Assembly: GCA_022824265.1 (NCBI GenBank)
Contig: JAJEAG010000090.1
Coordinates: 27,132-91,131, forward strand
DNA: 64,000 nt
Reading direction: 5' to 3'
Source of the DNA: Candidatus Poribacteria bacterium
GTDB lineage: Bacteria; Poribacteria; WGA-4E; WGA-3G
Position 1 is the stretch's first letter. Each line of letters starts with the position of its first letter. Position numbers and translations under genes: made by a program. The notes under the pieces are model-generated. The model made no database searches. It was given only the letters and a program-made list of their open reading frames with translations, and was not told the DNA's origin. Shown one piece after another: positions 36,781 through 46,548 of the stretch.

Positions 36781-38652
36781 TTAGAATGACGCACCTAATT
36801 TCACATGTATTTTTCCACGTAGGGCAGAATCTCCTGCTGCAAGTCCATAATCAAGTTGAATTATCCCACTTTTGGATTCAAGCCTTGCTCCGAACCCATA
36901 TCCTACTCTCAATTTATCAAAAACAGATGGACGGTCAATGAATGTAACTGAACCTAAATCTACAAAGGTAAAGATTTGTGAATTCCTACCGGTAAGGAAT
37001 CTATATTCAAGATTTGCATGTACCCGACGGGGTCCTGAGAACCAATCCTCATCATAACCTCTCAATGTTGTTGCACCACCTAAATAAAAAAGTTCTGTTG
37101 GTGGAAAGTTGACTCCCCATGCAGCAGCACCATGTATTTCTATTGCTACGATCTGGTTTTCCCATGTTTGAAAGTATTGCTGTATGTCAAACCACATTTT
37201 ACGGAGATTAAATTTACTTTGTGAGAGTTCAACTGCAAAACTGTCGCGTCTTCCCTGTGTTGGATTTAGGTAATAATCACGCGAATCTCGTGTTAACCGT
37301 AGAGTTACACTATATTTCGTTCCACGTTCAATAGTTGGTGATATATTGTCTAACTGTGTTGACATAGATGAGGAAAGTGGGTCCTGTTGTGAGGCACTTG
37401 GCAACGGTGACGGTATTCCTTCAAACATAATCTGTTTATATCCAAGCGTCATCTCCCCTTCATAGTACCCACCGATTTTCATATTTCCACTGATATTTGC
37501 AGCTTTTTCTTCAGATTCTGCATCATTAATTGGATTACGTTGACTGAGTTGACTATATGTCAATCCTAATGTAATCGGTTTGTCTAAAACCCAAGGTTCT
37601 CTATACCCAATACTTAAGGATTTTAAAAGACCGGATTTCCAAGAGAAATGAATATCTCGTGCTGTTCCTAACAGGTTTGTTTCACGAAATTCTACCACTC
37701 CTGTTAGTTGTGGTACGGATTCTGAACCCTCAACAGGTGGGGCATAGCCAAGTATTCCAATTAATCGTCCTGTTCGTGCTTCCGTGACTTTCGCATGAAA
37801 AACAATTGTATCTTCAGTTGTTCCTTCCTCCAAAACATTTGGATGAATTTGGTGAAAATAACCTAAATTCCGTATTCGATGGTAACTTTGGTCAATCTTC
37901 CGTTGGTTATAGTATTCATCAACTTTAATGGGCAATTCTCTTAGAATAACATCAGATTTTGTTTTTTCATTCCCACTAACCTTTACTTCACTGAGTCTAA
38001 CTTTTACTCCTTCACGTATTTGTAATCCAATATTCAATTCCCCCTCATCTTGGGAAAGATTAAGGATAGAAGTTTCTATCTCAACTTTCGGATATCCATG
38101 TTCACTGTATAACATCTGAATTCGTTCAATACCTTCCTCAAGTAAATTTCGTGTGAAGTATTGTCCTTTGCGTATGCTAAGTTGACGCAATAATTTTGAT
38201 TTGGAGAATAGTTTGTACCCTGCTATGGTAAAAGCTCCGAAACGGAGTCGTTTCCCTTCTCGGATTTTTACATTTATGGATATTGCTGGATTTCTTATTG
38301 AAATAGGGATAGTGCGTGGGATGACTTGTGCGAAAATGAAACCTTCTTTACGATATGCACCAATGACACGTTCAAACCCATCGTTAATTTCCTTACGAGA
38401 ATATACTTTATCTGACTGCCAATCAAATAGAACTCGCAACCGTCTATTATTGAAATGTTTATTTCCATCAAAGCTGAGCTTAGCAATGGTGTAAAGAGGA
38501 ATCGTGTTGATATCCTCTGTTTCGTTTTCTGATAATGGGTTTTCTTGAGTAGTCTGTTGCTCTTGATCGTTAAATGTATGTGCAATTTCTGGGGAAATTA
38601 CTAAATTGAAAAGCAATAGACTGATAAGTATAAGGAAGCGGTATGAGTGCAT
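36781..38652 (-). CDS. second Omp85 protein, TamA-like
   Basis: The 623-residue protein has a signal peptide (about 1-25), then three or four POTRA-like domains (about 50-330; IAKLSFDGNKHFNNRRLRVLF opens the first, VKVRLSEVKVSGNEKTKSDV another) and an Omp85 barrel. Loop 6 has LRGYDEDW, close to the VRGY motif, and the protein ends in FKLGASF-type aromatic residue. It is shorter than the BamA at 13.9 kb and is divergent in POTRA sequence, so a TamA or two-partner role is likely. No TamB-like gene is adjacent. Confidence 0.85.
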   Translation of the reverse strand: MHSYRFLILISLLLFNLVISPEIAHTFNDQEQQTTQENPLSENETEDINTIPLYTIAKLSFDGNKHFNNRRLRVLFDWQSDKVYSRKEINDGFERVIGAYRKEGFIFAQVIPRTIPISIRNPAISINVKIREGKRLRFGAFTIAGYKLFSKSKLLRQLSIRKGQYFTRNLLEEGIERIQMLYSEHGYPKVEIETSILNLSQDEGELNIGLQIREGVKVRLSEVKVSGNEKTKSDVILRELPIKVDEYYNQRKIDQSYHRIRNLGYFHQIHPNVLEEGTTEDTIVFHAKVTEARTGRLIGILGYAPPVEGSESVPQLTGVVEFRETNLLGTARDIHFSWKSGLLKSLSIGYREPWVLDKPITLGLTYSQLSQRNPINDAESEEKAANISGNMKIGGYYEGEMTLGYKQIMFEGIPSPLPSASQQDPLSSSMSTQLDNISPTIERGTKYSVTLRLTRDSRDYYLNPTQGRRDSFAVELSQSKFNLRKMWFDIQQYFQTWENQIVAIEIHGAAAWGVNFPPTELFYLGGATTLRGYDEDWFSGPRRVHANLEYRFLTGRNSQIFTFVDLGSVTFIDRPSVFDKLRVGYGFGARLESKSGIIQLDYGLAAGDSALRGKIHVKLGASF

Positions 38653-38790
38653 GTGTTAGAAACCTATGGGTGAAGTCGTAGAAATATTTTAACATGCACA
38701 GTGTGTAAAATGCAAATGCGGGTAGGTTTCTAATAGTTTGTCTGAACTTAGGTTTAGAGGATTACTTTGTTCCCAGATAACTACAGAAAA

Positions 38791-39129
38791 CTATAAAGAT
38801 TGGAAATCTTTCTTTAATTTACGCAAACGAAGAACAACATCAAGTGGATTTTTCTCGTACTCTTCTCGTGACCTGCGACAGTATTCTAAATAATCCTCAA
38901 AATACGCACCAACCTTTTCTTTATTTTGCAGATAGTATAGGATTGTAGCGTAAACCTGTTCCAAGGTAACAGTATAATAACGATCAGCAATTGCCTCAGG
39001 TGTCTTACCGTTGTTAATATACTCGTCAAGCACAGTTTCTATGCCTATACGTGTTCCTTTGATACGAATATCATTTTCTGCTAAAAAGTTAAAGTAATCT
39101 TCAATTTGCATGGTATATTTAATTTCCAT
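38791..39129 (-). CDS. DUF433-domain protein
   Basis: A 112-residue protein with the DUF433 core IRIKGTRIGIETVLDEYINNGKTPEAIADRY followed by EQVYATILYYLQN. Such proteins often act as antitoxins or DNA-binding partners of DUF5615 (PIN-like) toxins, but no such toxin lies beside it. The C-terminal tail is basic. The start is uncertain: ATG 39129 is used here; TTG 39141 or ATG 39111 are alternatives and no strong ribosome site exists. Confidence 0.7.
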   Translation of the reverse strand: MEIKYTMQIEDYFNFLAENDIRIKGTRIGIETVLDEYINNGKTPEAIADRYYTVTLEQVYATILYYLQNKEKVGAYFEDYLEYCRRSREEYEKNPLDVVLRLRKLKKDFQSL

Positions 39130-39325
39130 TGATAATATCAAAGTTCTCTATTACTATAAATTATATCTCAAACCTTGTAGAACATCAAACCTATTTTGGT
39201 TTTGAATTTACCATTCTTCCATATACTAACTCATACTAAACCAGAAAAAGTATTTCTTCATACGATTTGACAACTAACTCCACCTCAAAATCACAATTAG
39301 TATTCATCCAATCATTTTACAATGA

Positions 39326-40549
39326 TTATAATCGCATATCAAATACAGTTTTGACAGTGCCAGTTTTTCCAGTGTTTAATGCAGTCTGAACTGCCTTTTT
39401 GTAGTCTTTTAGTTGGAAAGGAGTTCCGACAAGTGGCGGTAATTTCGCTCCATGATCCTGTAGAAGATGTGTGCCGAGTTGGAAGGTATGAATCTGTTCC
39501 TCATTAAATAACTCAATCCCATAGGCATAAGCACCTCTTACATTTAATTGTTTATACCAGATAGATGTCCAGTCTATATTTTGTGGTATACCTGGCATCC
39601 CAAGCAGGATCACATTTCCGTTTGCTCGTGTGAACCGAAGTGCATCGTCTATAGTAACGCTTGAACCGATACAGTCGAAGGTTATATCTACGCCTCCAAG
39701 TAAAACTTTTTGTCCGATTTCTGGTTGAAAAGCTTCGGCATCAATTAATTCAGAGAAAACATCATAACGACTTCTATTAGGTGGTATCACCACATCAGCA
39801 CCGAGATCGCGAGCGAACTGTTGTTGGTGAGGATATTTAGCAAAATTGATAATTCTGTTTTGGTAACCGAGTATTCGAAGTGCAGCAACAGTCAGCAATC
39901 CAATTGTACCACTACCGATTACACAGATATTGTCTGCGGTGTAGAATTGAGTCTGTAAAACTCCGTGTAATGCGCAAGCGAAGGGTTCAAGTAACACAGC
40001 AACTTCATCGGACATATCATCGGGTACACGATGTAATTGTGAATGATGTGCAAGAACGTATTGACTCCATCCGCCACCTGTATCAGCACAAAATCCTGTT
40101 TGTAGACCAGCAGAAATGCTGCCATTTTTTATATTTTCACAGTTTGCAAAACTAAGATTTATGCACTGAATACAAGGTGGTTCTACTTCCCGTACTCTAC
40201 ACGATAATGCGGGTTCAATAACCACACGTTCTCCGATAGACCATCCCTCTACTAAATCACCTATCTCATCAATTTCACCAACAATCTCATGTCCCAGTAC
40301 AAATGGTGTTGATGTGAATGGAGAAAGATATACACTTCCCTTAGAAGTGATCGTTGCTAAATCGGAGCCGCAGATGCCGCTGAGTCTTGTTTTGATTTTG
40401 ACCCATTGTTGTGTTGGTAACTGTGGTTCTGGTATATCAACGCGATTTATGCAGGAAAGCGGGGACGTGTATAGGCTACGCCACCGTTTGCCGAGGTAGC
40501 GTATTGCGAGATAACGTGGGATGTTTTTGGTATACAGAATTGCTTCCAC
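39326..40549 (-). CDS. zinc-dependent alcohol dehydrogenase family protein
   Basis: A 407-residue MDR-superfamily oxidoreductase. The catalytic zinc ligands are in SGICGSD and VLGHEIVGEI; a proximal cysteine cluster (CIQCINLSFANC) could be the structural zinc lobe though its spacing is unusual. The nucleotide-binding turn is GSGTIGLLTVAAL. A preceding segment of about 45 residues is longer than in typical members. It starts at GTG 40549 without an obvious ribosome site, 14 bases after the DUF262 gene, with which it is probably co-transcribed. Substrate unknown, perhaps a sugar alcohol. Confidence 0.85.
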   Translation of the reverse strand: MEAILYTKNIPRYLAIRYLGKRWRSLYTSPLSCINRVDIPEPQLPTQQWVKIKTRLSGICGSDLATITSKGSVYLSPFTSTPFVLGHEIVGEIDEIGDLVEGWSIGERVVIEPALSCRVREVEPPCIQCINLSFANCENIKNGSISAGLQTGFCADTGGGWSQYVLAHHSQLHRVPDDMSDEVAVLLEPFACALHGVLQTQFYTADNICVIGSGTIGLLTVAALRILGYQNRIINFAKYPHQQQFARDLGADVVIPPNRSRYDVFSELIDAEAFQPEIGQKVLLGGVDITFDCIGSSVTIDDALRFTRANGNVILLGMPGIPQNIDWTSIWYKQLNVRGAYAYGIELFNEEQIHTFQLGTHLLQDHGAKLPPLVGTPFQLKDYKKAVQTALNTGKTGTVKTVFDMRL

Positions 40550-40563
40550 TGATATATACTTTA

Positions 40564-42330
40564 CTACTCTGAGGTTTCCGATGATTCATCATCTTCACGG
40601 ATTACCTTTTTATCCATTGCTTTCTCAATTACTTCAATCAGTGCATTTTTACGGGCAATAAAAAATTTCCAAAAATCATCAGTTCGGAGCGAATTAGGGC
40701 AGATCAGATGAGAATCAAGTCTTCTATCCATTATAGTTTGATCAATATCTACCTCAGTTTGTATCCTATCTAAATATACTGAAGGAGCCCTACTACCTAT
40801 TTTTTGATTTGTCCGTGCTGAGATTGCTGTTTTATTGATAATACTATTGTAGTCATTACGATTAATATTGTTTTTTTCACACCAGGCTTTGGGAAATATA
40901 TGGTGGATGTTAATGCTATCGTCAAAAAAGACTTTTTCATCAATAGCTATACCAGTGCGAAAATCACTGCATTTTACTGTTCCTCTATCCTGCATAATCA
41001 ACGCATATATTCCCTTATAGACTGCCCCTGTAAGGGATTGAAGTCTTGCTAACCGATTCTCCAAGAAATTTGAGTCATGAATTGTTGTTGGTTCTTTTCC
41101 TCCTTCAGTTACCCAATTTATTACTTCTAAAAAATCGTTAGCTGATCGTGTATCGGTGGATCCTGCATACATCTCACCAAGTACACCACACCAGTACCAG
41201 CGAGCTATTTTCTGTTGAACAAGCTCTGTTTCACTAAGGTCTTCTAAATATGTCAATATTGCAGCAAGTGGTACAAGCTGAGCTGAATAAGGAACATTTT
41301 TTGCGTCGAATATTTTCTGTCCATGCAAAAAACGTGCTGCTTTTATAAAACCTTTTTCAACATGATTGGACCAATCTTCATAACTGTTTCGATCCAACTC
41401 CAATATGTCCTTACGTTTACAACTTACAGTGGAATTCTGATTTTTGGTAACGAGCAATGTTAGTGCCTGTAGAAAATTGACATCCCCCAATTTTCTTAAA
41501 ACCTTATATCGTCTTAGACTTTTTTGTCTGAGTTTCCAATCATCACGTAATGAAAATTCTTCTGCTGCAAGTGATGCGGTAAGAAGCTCAAAAACGTTGA
41601 GTTCAATTCCTTGTTGGTTTACTTTCTCAAAGATTTGGCAAATTGCTTCTTTGGGAGTATCTTTATCAAGAACAATAAGTGGAATGCGGTACTGTTCAAA
41701 TGACTTTATAACTTCATTATTGAATTTTTGGTATAAGTGCCATTTCTCTGGATTCAACTTCCAATGTTCTATAAATCCTTGCATCCAAGAGTCAGTATCA
41801 AATATTTTACTCACAGGAAAGAAATTTTGCTCATATTCTTTTTGTGGTGTAGATAAGTCAAGATCCTTGTCACGACGAAATCTGTTTATAATAAGATTCT
41901 CAGGAACAGAGACGACAGCATTATCCCAATTAACTGATTGGGAAACACACTCTTTCATGTCTAGATAATACCACCTTTTAATTTCCCTATTCTTTGAATC
42001 CAAAGTTTTTACAGCTTGTTCAGATATCAGAGATTGGAACAAGGCAGTTAATCGTTGCTGTCCATCCAAAATTAATGTATCAGGAGTTACTTCATCTATC
42101 TTTGGGTTTGTCCCTGCGATGCGACGAGGTTCAAAACGGACTGTACCTCCGTTCTCAAGCAACATAACTGCTCCAATTGGGAACGACTGGGCTATACTAG
42201 CGATTAGACTCTTGATGTGTTCGTCATTCCATCTCCAGTCACGTTGGAATTCTGGAAGTTGAACAGTCCCATCTTTTATCTCTTTGAGTTTTTCTTGTAG
42301 GGAGTCTCTATGACGACTTGAAGTACTCAT
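40564..42330 (-). CDS. DUF262 (ParB-like/HNH) protein, possible restriction-type nuclease
   Basis: A 588-residue protein; ATG 42330 is better placed than ATG 42336 relative to AGGAG. The N-terminal DUF262 domain contains LPEFQRDWRWNDEHIKSLIASI and the signature LILDGQQRLTALFQSL, a ParB-like nucleotide-binding fold. The C-terminal part (about 490-550) has an HNH-type INIHHIFPKAWCEKNN with KTAIS. The combination is the same as in GmrS/GmrD-type modification-dependent enzymes and other defence proteins. No GmrD partner is adjacent. Phage defence is plausible but unproven. Confidence 0.8.
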   Translation of the reverse strand: MSTSSRHRDSLQEKLKEIKDGTVQLPEFQRDWRWNDEHIKSLIASIAQSFPIGAVMLLENGGTVRFEPRRIAGTNPKIDEVTPDTLILDGQQRLTALFQSLISEQAVKTLDSKNREIKRWYYLDMKECVSQSVNWDNAVVSVPENLIINRFRRDKDLDLSTPQKEYEQNFFPVSKIFDTDSWMQGFIEHWKLNPEKWHLYQKFNNEVIKSFEQYRIPLIVLDKDTPKEAICQIFEKVNQQGIELNVFELLTASLAAEEFSLRDDWKLRQKSLRRYKVLRKLGDVNFLQALTLLVTKNQNSTVSCKRKDILELDRNSYEDWSNHVEKGFIKAARFLHGQKIFDAKNVPYSAQLVPLAAILTYLEDLSETELVQQKIARWYWCGVLGEMYAGSTDTRSANDFLEVINWVTEGGKEPTTIHDSNFLENRLARLQSLTGAVYKGIYALIMQDRGTVKCSDFRTGIAIDEKVFFDDSINIHHIFPKAWCEKNNINRNDYNSIINKTAISARTNQKIGSRAPSVYLDRIQTEVDIDQTIMDRRLDSHLICPNSLRTDDFWKFFIARKNALIEVIEKAMDKKVIREDDESSETSE

Positions 42331-42423
42331 TGTCATCTCCTAAATTAGATAGATTAGTAAATAAAACAGCACGAAAATATCATAGACGGTATGACAATTT
42401 CCTGACTAAAGAAATTATTAATA

Positions 42424-43620
42424 TTAGTCTTGCTTCTCACTTTGGTAATACTGCATCAGAATCTCTGCGACTTCAGGTCTTGCAATTTCGGGTGGGAGTG
42501 GTTCTCCAGCAGCAAGTATCTCACGTTGTTTTGTTCCTGAGATAGTGAAATAATCATCGTTTCCGTGTGGGCAATCTCCCATCATGATGATTTTCTTACA
42601 TTTATTGCACCACATTGTCCAGTTTCCTCTGAAGATTTCTATATTCAATGCATCTGTTGGAATGTCATCAAAAATTGCTTGTGCATCAAAGGGTCCATAA
42701 TAATCTCCCGCACCAGCATGGTCGCGTCCAACGATGAAGTGTGATGCACCACAGTTTTGTCTGAATACAGCGTGTAGTAACGCTTCTCGTGGACCGGCAT
42801 ATAACATGTCAAATCCGTAGCCTGTAATTGAGACAGTATTTTCAGGGAAATAGTTTTTAACCATAGCGCGGATAGCATCATCACGCACGGAAGCAGGAAT
42901 GTCACCGGGTTTTAATTTTCCAAGAAGCATATGGATAAGAACACCGTCAGCGTCTACCTCTCTTTGAGCAATCTTGCAGAGTTCCTCATGTGCGCGGTGC
43001 ATCGGGTTACGCGTCTGAAATGCTACAACCTTTTCCCAACCGCGCGCTGCTATATCTTCACGAATCTCAACTGCAGTTCGGAATGTACCGGGGAAGTCTT
43101 CGGGGAAATAGGAGTAGTTCAATACTTGAATGGGACCGGAGAGTACATTGTTACCAACTTCTGCGAAAGCGGGAACACCGGGATGTTCTGGGTCAGTTGT
43201 TCCAAAAGTCTTTTCAATTATTATGTTTTTCTGCTCGGAAGAGAGGGTTTCAATTGCCGATACATCCATTACCGCAAGTACTGGTTCACCTTCAACGTTC
43301 GGGTCACGTAATGCAATTCGGTCAGCATTTTTCACTGCATCAGTCAATTGTTCATCAGGTACGATATTCATTATTGGGATGGGCCAAAAAAGTCCGTTGA
43401 GAAGTTTCATGTCATTGGCAACACTTATTGCTTCTGCGATATTCATATATCCTGTCAACGGAGTGAAATAACCCGAGGCAAGCATTACGGCTGACGCAGC
43501 TGCACCTGATGAGACTGTAACTGAAGGAAGTTGTTCTGCCTCCTTGGTCAGTTCTTTACGTTCTGCATCATCCGATACATAAAGCGGTGTTAAGGTTTCG
43601 GCTCCATGTGGTTTTATCAT
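42424..43620 (-). CDS. sat: sulfate adenylyltransferase (ATP sulfurylase)
   Basis: Sat makes adenosine 5'-phosphosulfate from ATP and sulfate, the first step of sulfate activation. The 398-residue product has PUA-like N-terminal sequence (GYFTPLTGYMN), the nucleotide-binding VVAFQTRNPMHRAHEELC (QTRN and HxxH motifs) and FIVGRDHAGAGDYYGPFDAQ, then IMMGDCPHGNDD and SGTKQREILAAGE at the end. AAGGAGA lies before the ATG. Whether it serves assimilation or energy metabolism is unclear; no APS reductase is next to it, but a cysteine synthase occurs at 57.5 kb. Confidence 0.95.
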   Translation of the reverse strand: MIKPHGAETLTPLYVSDDAERKELTKEAEQLPSVTVSSGAAASAVMLASGYFTPLTGYMNIAEAISVANDMKLLNGLFWPIPIMNIVPDEQLTDAVKNADRIALRDPNVEGEPVLAVMDVSAIETLSSEQKNIIIEKTFGTTDPEHPGVPAFAEVGNNVLSGPIQVLNYSYFPEDFPGTFRTAVEIREDIAARGWEKVVAFQTRNPMHRAHEELCKIAQREVDADGVLIHMLLGKLKPGDIPASVRDDAIRAMVKNYFPENTVSITGYGFDMLYAGPREALLHAVFRQNCGASHFIVGRDHAGAGDYYGPFDAQAIFDDIPTDALNIEIFRGNWTMWCNKCKKIIMMGDCPHGNDDYFTISGTKQREILAAGEPLPPEIARPEVAEILMQYYQSEKQD

Positions 43621-43667
43621 TATGTCTCCTTTTCTTACCTAATAAACTATTGTTGAATAGAAATATG

Positions 43668-45782
43668 TTATTCATTTACGGAAATCTGTTCAACAGTACA
43701 TCCATTCCATATCCAGTGTATATGCCTTTTCGCTGTCTCTATCCGTTTTTTTGAAGTATATATGACGAGTACGAGACGGTTATTGTCTACTTCTATTGTA
43801 GCTTCCTTTTCCACCTTTTTGTTGCCGGGTGGAACAAAAAGTTTCTTTATAATTGGTTTCCCATTTGCCAACATATTGACTTCATGTGTCGCACCTTCTG
43901 CTGACTGAAATATGTTGGTGATACGATAAGTACCATTTGGCATGTCTATACGAAAGGCAGCATCTTCTCTTCCGTGAACTGAATCCCTTGTTAGTGGTGT
44001 TGTGTTTTCTGGAGGACCCAGATATGCAGCACGAGGTGAAAGTCGCCAATTTGCTTTATTCTGCGGATCTGTTGGATTCCATTCAGTATCCCATCCGTAT
44101 TTTCCATCTTGATACATTGTTTTCGGACCAACTATGTGGTAGTTCTCCTCAACTTCGGCATTGTCAGGTTGCATATCAAATCGGATAATTAGGTTCCTCT
44201 CTTCAGTCTCATCCCAAAGTTCAAGTGCTGGTTGTTCTGTTTTTCTTTTAAATAGTTTAAGGTGTTCCGTTTCATGGATTATATCATAATTGGGTTGTAG
44301 ATCTGCAAACGGTTCGGTTTCTGGATACATCCAAGCGATTACGTAATCTGCTCTTATATAGTCTAATCCCACACTATCTCTATTATTTCGATTAACAGGA
44401 AAGTAGTAATAGTTTGCCTCGTAGTTTGCCATGTGGACAACATCATCAGCATATACCCCATAAAAAGCTTGGGTATGGACAAAAGGAGCGACAGGATCAA
44501 CCCGTCCGAGTGACTTGGATTTATGCCCATCTGCAGTGCGAATTGCAAATGTTGAATGTGGTTCAATATAGTCTGTTCCTGATACCAGTTCTGCCATTTC
44601 AGGTGAGATATTTCCATGCTCATAAGCAGTCCTACCGAAATGGATTAATGCGAAAATTAACAAGCAAGTCATGATTCCGTACCGCACTACTTTGTGCATA
44701 TCAATAACAAACCATGGTGCCATCATCAGCAGAATGTAAATATAAATTCTGTCGTTTATCCAACCACCGGGTCCATAACTCCAAGGTGCTTTGATGAACA
44801 TATAAGTATATAAGATTGCAATCAGTAGAAACGCATCAGTGCTTTTAATCCACTCCTTTCGATATATTCGGTAACCAATTGCAATAAGTACAGCAATTCC
44901 CAGGACAACGAGTAAGAAGTGGTTTGGATGTTTATGCCAATGTGTGAAGTAGACAAGGCATCCAATGTCAAAAAAGTAGTCCCAAATGTAATCCATACCT
45001 CTATGGCTGCCTGTTGGATGTCTTTTGATGCTATGCAAATAGTATTCCATTAGCACAAAATAGATAGGCACCATGTAGAAAAGGAAGCGGAAGAAAGGTT
45101 TAAGGTTTATAACAAATTGCCTAAGCATTACACCAATACTTTCTCTGTGCTCTTGCCATGCTTTTGCTAATGCTTCACAACCCCATATTGATCCTGCTGC
45201 AACAGATATACCTAAAACGGCAAGTCCATAAGATGCAATGTGGGACAGATAAGTGAGTAGTAACAGCACGTACATTACGCAGATATGTTTGACCTGCATG
45301 TTGTCCTTATGCTTCCACCAGAAACCAAAACTAAAAAAGAAAAACGAAATACTAAGTGTAAAATTGTAAAATCCCATATAAAGGAGATAATTGTAAGCAA
45401 ACGGAAAACCGAGCCATGCGTACAGAAACCTATCTTTTTTATCTTTGTGGACTGCATCAATGAAGTAAAAGAACGCAATCGGTATCATACCAATTGCAAT
45501 CGTTAGGAAGACTTTCTCTGCCATGACAGGTGGAAATACGTAGAGAAGTCCTGCAAGTGCAATGTGGGATAACCAGTTTGGAAAGATGGTGATATTGAGT
45601 TGCCATGCATCCCGTATCTTATAATTTTCGTGCTTGGAGTATTCTTTTAGGACTAATCCATTGTAGACATGGCTTGGTCCGTCTTGTGAGGGAAAGTAGG
45701 CAAAAATCCATATCGGTAGGAGATATAATATGAGTAACACAACAAAAATATGTTTCCATGATAAATCTCTCCAATTTAACAT
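43668..45782 (-). CDS. large multi-pass membrane protein with C-terminal beta domain
   Basis: From ATG 45782 (GGAG upstream) the product has 704 residues. The first about 400 contain roughly a dozen membrane segments in the style of polyprenol-phosphate glycosyltransferases, including an early PSQDGPSHVYNG that may carry the acidic motif of GT-C enzymes. Residues about 400-520 form a soluble domain, and about 530-704 are a beta-rich module (WRLSPRAAYLGPP, NGTYRITNIFQSAEGATHEVNMLANGK) like carbohydrate-binding galactose-binding-fold domains. The exact role is not known. Confidence 0.65.
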   Translation of the reverse strand: MLNWRDLSWKHIFVVLLILYLLPIWIFAYFPSQDGPSHVYNGLVLKEYSKHENYKIRDAWQLNITIFPNWLSHIALAGLLYVFPPVMAEKVFLTIAIGMIPIAFFYFIDAVHKDKKDRFLYAWLGFPFAYNYLLYMGFYNFTLSISFFFFSFGFWWKHKDNMQVKHICVMYVLLLLTYLSHIASYGLAVLGISVAAGSIWGCEALAKAWQEHRESIGVMLRQFVINLKPFFRFLFYMVPIYFVLMEYYLHSIKRHPTGSHRGMDYIWDYFFDIGCLVYFTHWHKHPNHFLLVVLGIAVLIAIGYRIYRKEWIKSTDAFLLIAILYTYMFIKAPWSYGPGGWINDRIYIYILLMMAPWFVIDMHKVVRYGIMTCLLIFALIHFGRTAYEHGNISPEMAELVSGTDYIEPHSTFAIRTADGHKSKSLGRVDPVAPFVHTQAFYGVYADDVVHMANYEANYYYFPVNRNNRDSVGLDYIRADYVIAWMYPETEPFADLQPNYDIIHETEHLKLFKRKTEQPALELWDETEERNLIIRFDMQPDNAEVEENYHIVGPKTMYQDGKYGWDTEWNPTDPQNKANWRLSPRAAYLGPPENTTPLTRDSVHGREDAAFRIDMPNGTYRITNIFQSAEGATHEVNMLANGKPIIKKLFVPPGNKKVEKEATIEVDNNRLVLVIYTSKKRIETAKRHIHWIWNGCTVEQISVNE

Positions 45783-45806
45783 TTTGTACTCCAAATATCT
45801 GAGAAC

Positions 45807-46475
45807 TTAAGTTTGCATGTTTTCTTTAAAGTAGAGGCATTCGTCAGTCAATGGACATTTTTCACACAACGGTTTTCTTGCGTTACAGATCTGTCTTCCG
45901 AAATATATCAGATTCATGTGAAATGGGTATGTTTTACCTTTGGGAATAATAGGTGGTAATACATAGTGTGCCTTTTCAGCACTACAATTTTGGGGAATCA
46001 ATCCGAGCCGTTTAGATATACGCAGGATATGTGTGTCAACAGGAAATACATCTCTCCCGCACGCGAAGGAAAGTGTAACTGATGCAGTTTTGATACCGAT
46101 ACCTTTATGCTGACATAGGAATTCTAAGGCATCCTCAGTTTTCATGTCATGTATAAATTCTAACGACAACTCACCATGTTCGGTTTTGAGCCACGAGAGA
46201 AAATTTTTGATTGTCTTAGTTTTTTGTTGACCTAATCCAACTATTCTTATTGTTTCTTCAACAGCATCAGCATCAGCATTCAGGACATCTTCCCATGTTG
46301 GAAATTTATTTCTCAGCTGTACGTATCCTTTATCACGACTGACATCCGTAGTATTCTGTGATAAAATAGTTAGGATAAGGCATTCCAACACATCCTCAGT
46401 TCCATCCCATGTTGGAAGACCGAGTAATTTTTCGAGTGTATCTGAAATGTATTCCGCTTTCTGTTTTAATTTCAA
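45807..46475 (-). CDS. nth: endonuclease III
   Basis: A DNA glycosylase/AP lyase for oxidised pyrimidines. The 222-residue product has the helix-hairpin-helix LCQHKGIGIKTASVTL with the catalytic Lys, the catalytic Asp in VFPVDTHILRISKRLG, and the four-Cys cluster at the end, C-x6-C-x2-C-x5-C (CNARKPLCEKCPLTDEC), for a [4Fe-4S] centre. It lies 24 bases upstream of the large membrane protein gene in the same direction. Confidence 0.93.
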   Translation of the reverse strand: MKLKQKAEYISDTLEKLLGLPTWDGTEDVLECLILTILSQNTTDVSRDKGYVQLRNKFPTWEDVLNADADAVEETIRIVGLGQQKTKTIKNFLSWLKTEHGELSLEFIHDMKTEDALEFLCQHKGIGIKTASVTLSFACGRDVFPVDTHILRISKRLGLIPQNCSAEKAHYVLPPIIPKGKTYPFHMNLIYFGRQICNARKPLCEKCPLTDECLYFKENMQT

Positions 46476-46548
46476 TTACTGTTACCATGTCTTATGTTTA
46501 CAATATTATACCACAAAAAGAAAAAATAGCAATTTATTTATAGACTTA

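Noticed and set aside
38791..39129. DUF433 protein as half of a toxin-antitoxin pair
   Set aside because: No toxin-like gene is adjacent, so the pairing cannot be supported here.
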